Origin: Ferruginibacter sp.
GTDB taxonomy: Bacteria > Bacteroidota > Bacteroidia > Chitinophagales > Chitinophagaceae
Assembly (NCBI GenBank): GCA_016786725.1
Contig: JAEUVU010000003.1
Span: 124,001 to 188,000, forward strand
DNA: 64,000 bases
Direction: 5' to 3'
Positions 63,477 to 64,000 of the stretch are shown here, in pieces (position 1 is the first letter of the stretch; every line of letters starts with the position of its first letter). A program made the translations under genes and the position numbers. Below the pieces are notes generated by a model, which was given only the letters and a program-made list of their open reading frames with translations, was not told the origin of the DNA and did no database searches.

Positions 63477-64000
63477 TTAAAATACCAAGTCAAAACTTAT
63501 TTCTTCTGCACCCCTTTTAACAATCACTTTCGTAGCATCGCCTTTTTTAAACTTTCCCAGCGTTTGCATATAACCCTGCACATCCGGCACTTTATATTCA
63601 CCTATCTGTATGATCACATCGCCGGTTTTTAACCCTGCCTTTTGTGCAGGCTTTCCTTCGCTGATGCCATCGGCCCTTACGCCGGTTCCGGTATAAGTAT
63701 AATCAGGCATAATACCCATGCTCACACTAAAACTACGCTTGCCCATTTGCTGCGGCTCACGGGTTTTGGTAAAAGCAAGTTTGCCTTTATCGTTTGTTTT
63801 TTCAATTACGTTGTAAATATATTTTATCAGCATCAGCTCACCGGTGTAGTTAATTTTACCAGCATCATCGCTGGGCTTATGATAATCACTGTGAGAGCCG
63901 GTGAAGAAAAACAACACCGGAATATCTTTCCTGTAAAAAGAGGTGTGATCACTGGGACCGGTACCGCTGCTGTCGAAGTTTATTTTAAAATAAGCATCTG
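63477..64000 (-). CDS. M28 metallopeptidase with PDZ domain (N-terminal part outside window)
   Basis: Only the C-terminal 174 codons are in the window; the frame runs on past 64000. The metal-binding end of an M28 aminopeptidase is visible (GTGPSDHTSF and GSHSDYHKPSD supply His ligands), then a PDZ domain (about 85-170; DGISEGKPAQKAGLKTGDVI, VPDVQGYMQTLGKFKKGDAT). The layout is common in Bacteroidota secreted peptidases. Likely envelope or periplasmic, but the signal peptide would be off the window. Confidence 0.85.
   Translation of the reverse strand, partial: DAYFKINFDSSGTGPSDHTSFYRKDIPVLFFFTGSHSDYHKPSDDAGKINYTGELMLIKYIYNVIEKTNDKGKLAFTKTREPQQMGKRSFSVSMGIMPDYTYTGTGVRADGISEGKPAQKAGLKTGDVIIQIGEYKVPDVQGYMQTLGKFKKGDATKVIVKRGAEEISFDLVF

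Noticed and set aside
1..64000. CRISPR array, phage genes, insertion-sequence transposase, rRNA or riboswitch
   Set aside because: No regularly spaced direct repeats, phage or transposase motifs, or recognisable riboswitch or rRNA sequence was found on reading both strands; the repeats present are palindromic and dispersed.

Overview
The window is from the chromosome of a Bacteroidota bacterium, most likely of the Chitinophagaceae type. The reasons are moderate to low GC, near absence of Shine-Dalgarno sites, many secreted proteins whose signal peptides end in ...AQ, and lineage-typical families: an IPExxxVDY protein, a propeller-type LytS kinase with a LytTR regulator, a WG-repeat exoprotein, a Rho with a charged insertion, and several kinds of palindromic intergenic repeat. 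No phage, insertion sequence, rRNA or CRISPR array was seen. The names come from motifs read by eye, without database searches.

Layout. 1-2.05 kb: thioredoxin-like end of a gene cut by the window edge, a lipoprotein and a YdeI/OmpD-associated protein. 2.06-6.3 kb (minus): a compact cassette of a stand-alone SET protein, an ATP-grasp ligase, an ATP-grasp::SET fusion and an ABC-type six-TM protein without ATPase; this is my best candidate for an undescribed system. 6.4-9.0 kb: small conserved or unknown genes, a secreted barrel-like protein and RecX. 9.2-24.4 kb (minus): a large surface or exoprotein locus (propeller histidine kinase, LytTR regulator, a 908-residue protein with four nearly identical repeats, a PKD-rich protein of about 1812 residues, a predicted outer-membrane barrel, and a smaller relative of the 908-residue protein), interrupted by a GxxExxY gene packed between two hairpin repeats. 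24.6-27.0 kb: a cytoplasmic HtrA-like protease coupled to a partner sharing its C-terminal domain type.

27.2-39.4 kb: housekeeping genes, including dnaN, kdsB next to a kdnB-like dehydrogenase, a class C beta-lactamase-fold hydrolase, aminotransferase/manC-like/kdsD as a tight minus-strand operon, and recQ. 39.4-39.65 kb: tRNA-Phe preceded by a palindrome, a promoter-like box and a truncated copy of its own 5' end. 39.7-54.2 kb: WG-repeat protein, lytic transglycosylase, bestrophin-like channel, type I pullulanase, acyltransferase, fhs, two membrane proteins and a class V aminotransferase. 54.3-62.2 kb: asnS, rho, then mnmH and selD with a secreted protein between them, forming a tRNA 2-selenouridine pathway. 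62.2-64 kb (minus): pterin dehydratase, IPExxxVDY protein, a RelE-like toxin and antitoxin, and the end of an M28 peptidase cut by the window edge.

Two themes cut across the window. Envelope functions dominate (LPS sugar synthesis, exoproteins, transglycosylase, barrel proteins). Palindromic repeats are frequent not only between genes but also inside reading frames: the start of the ATP-grasp::SET fusion and two places in mnmH appear to be repeat-derived coding sequence.
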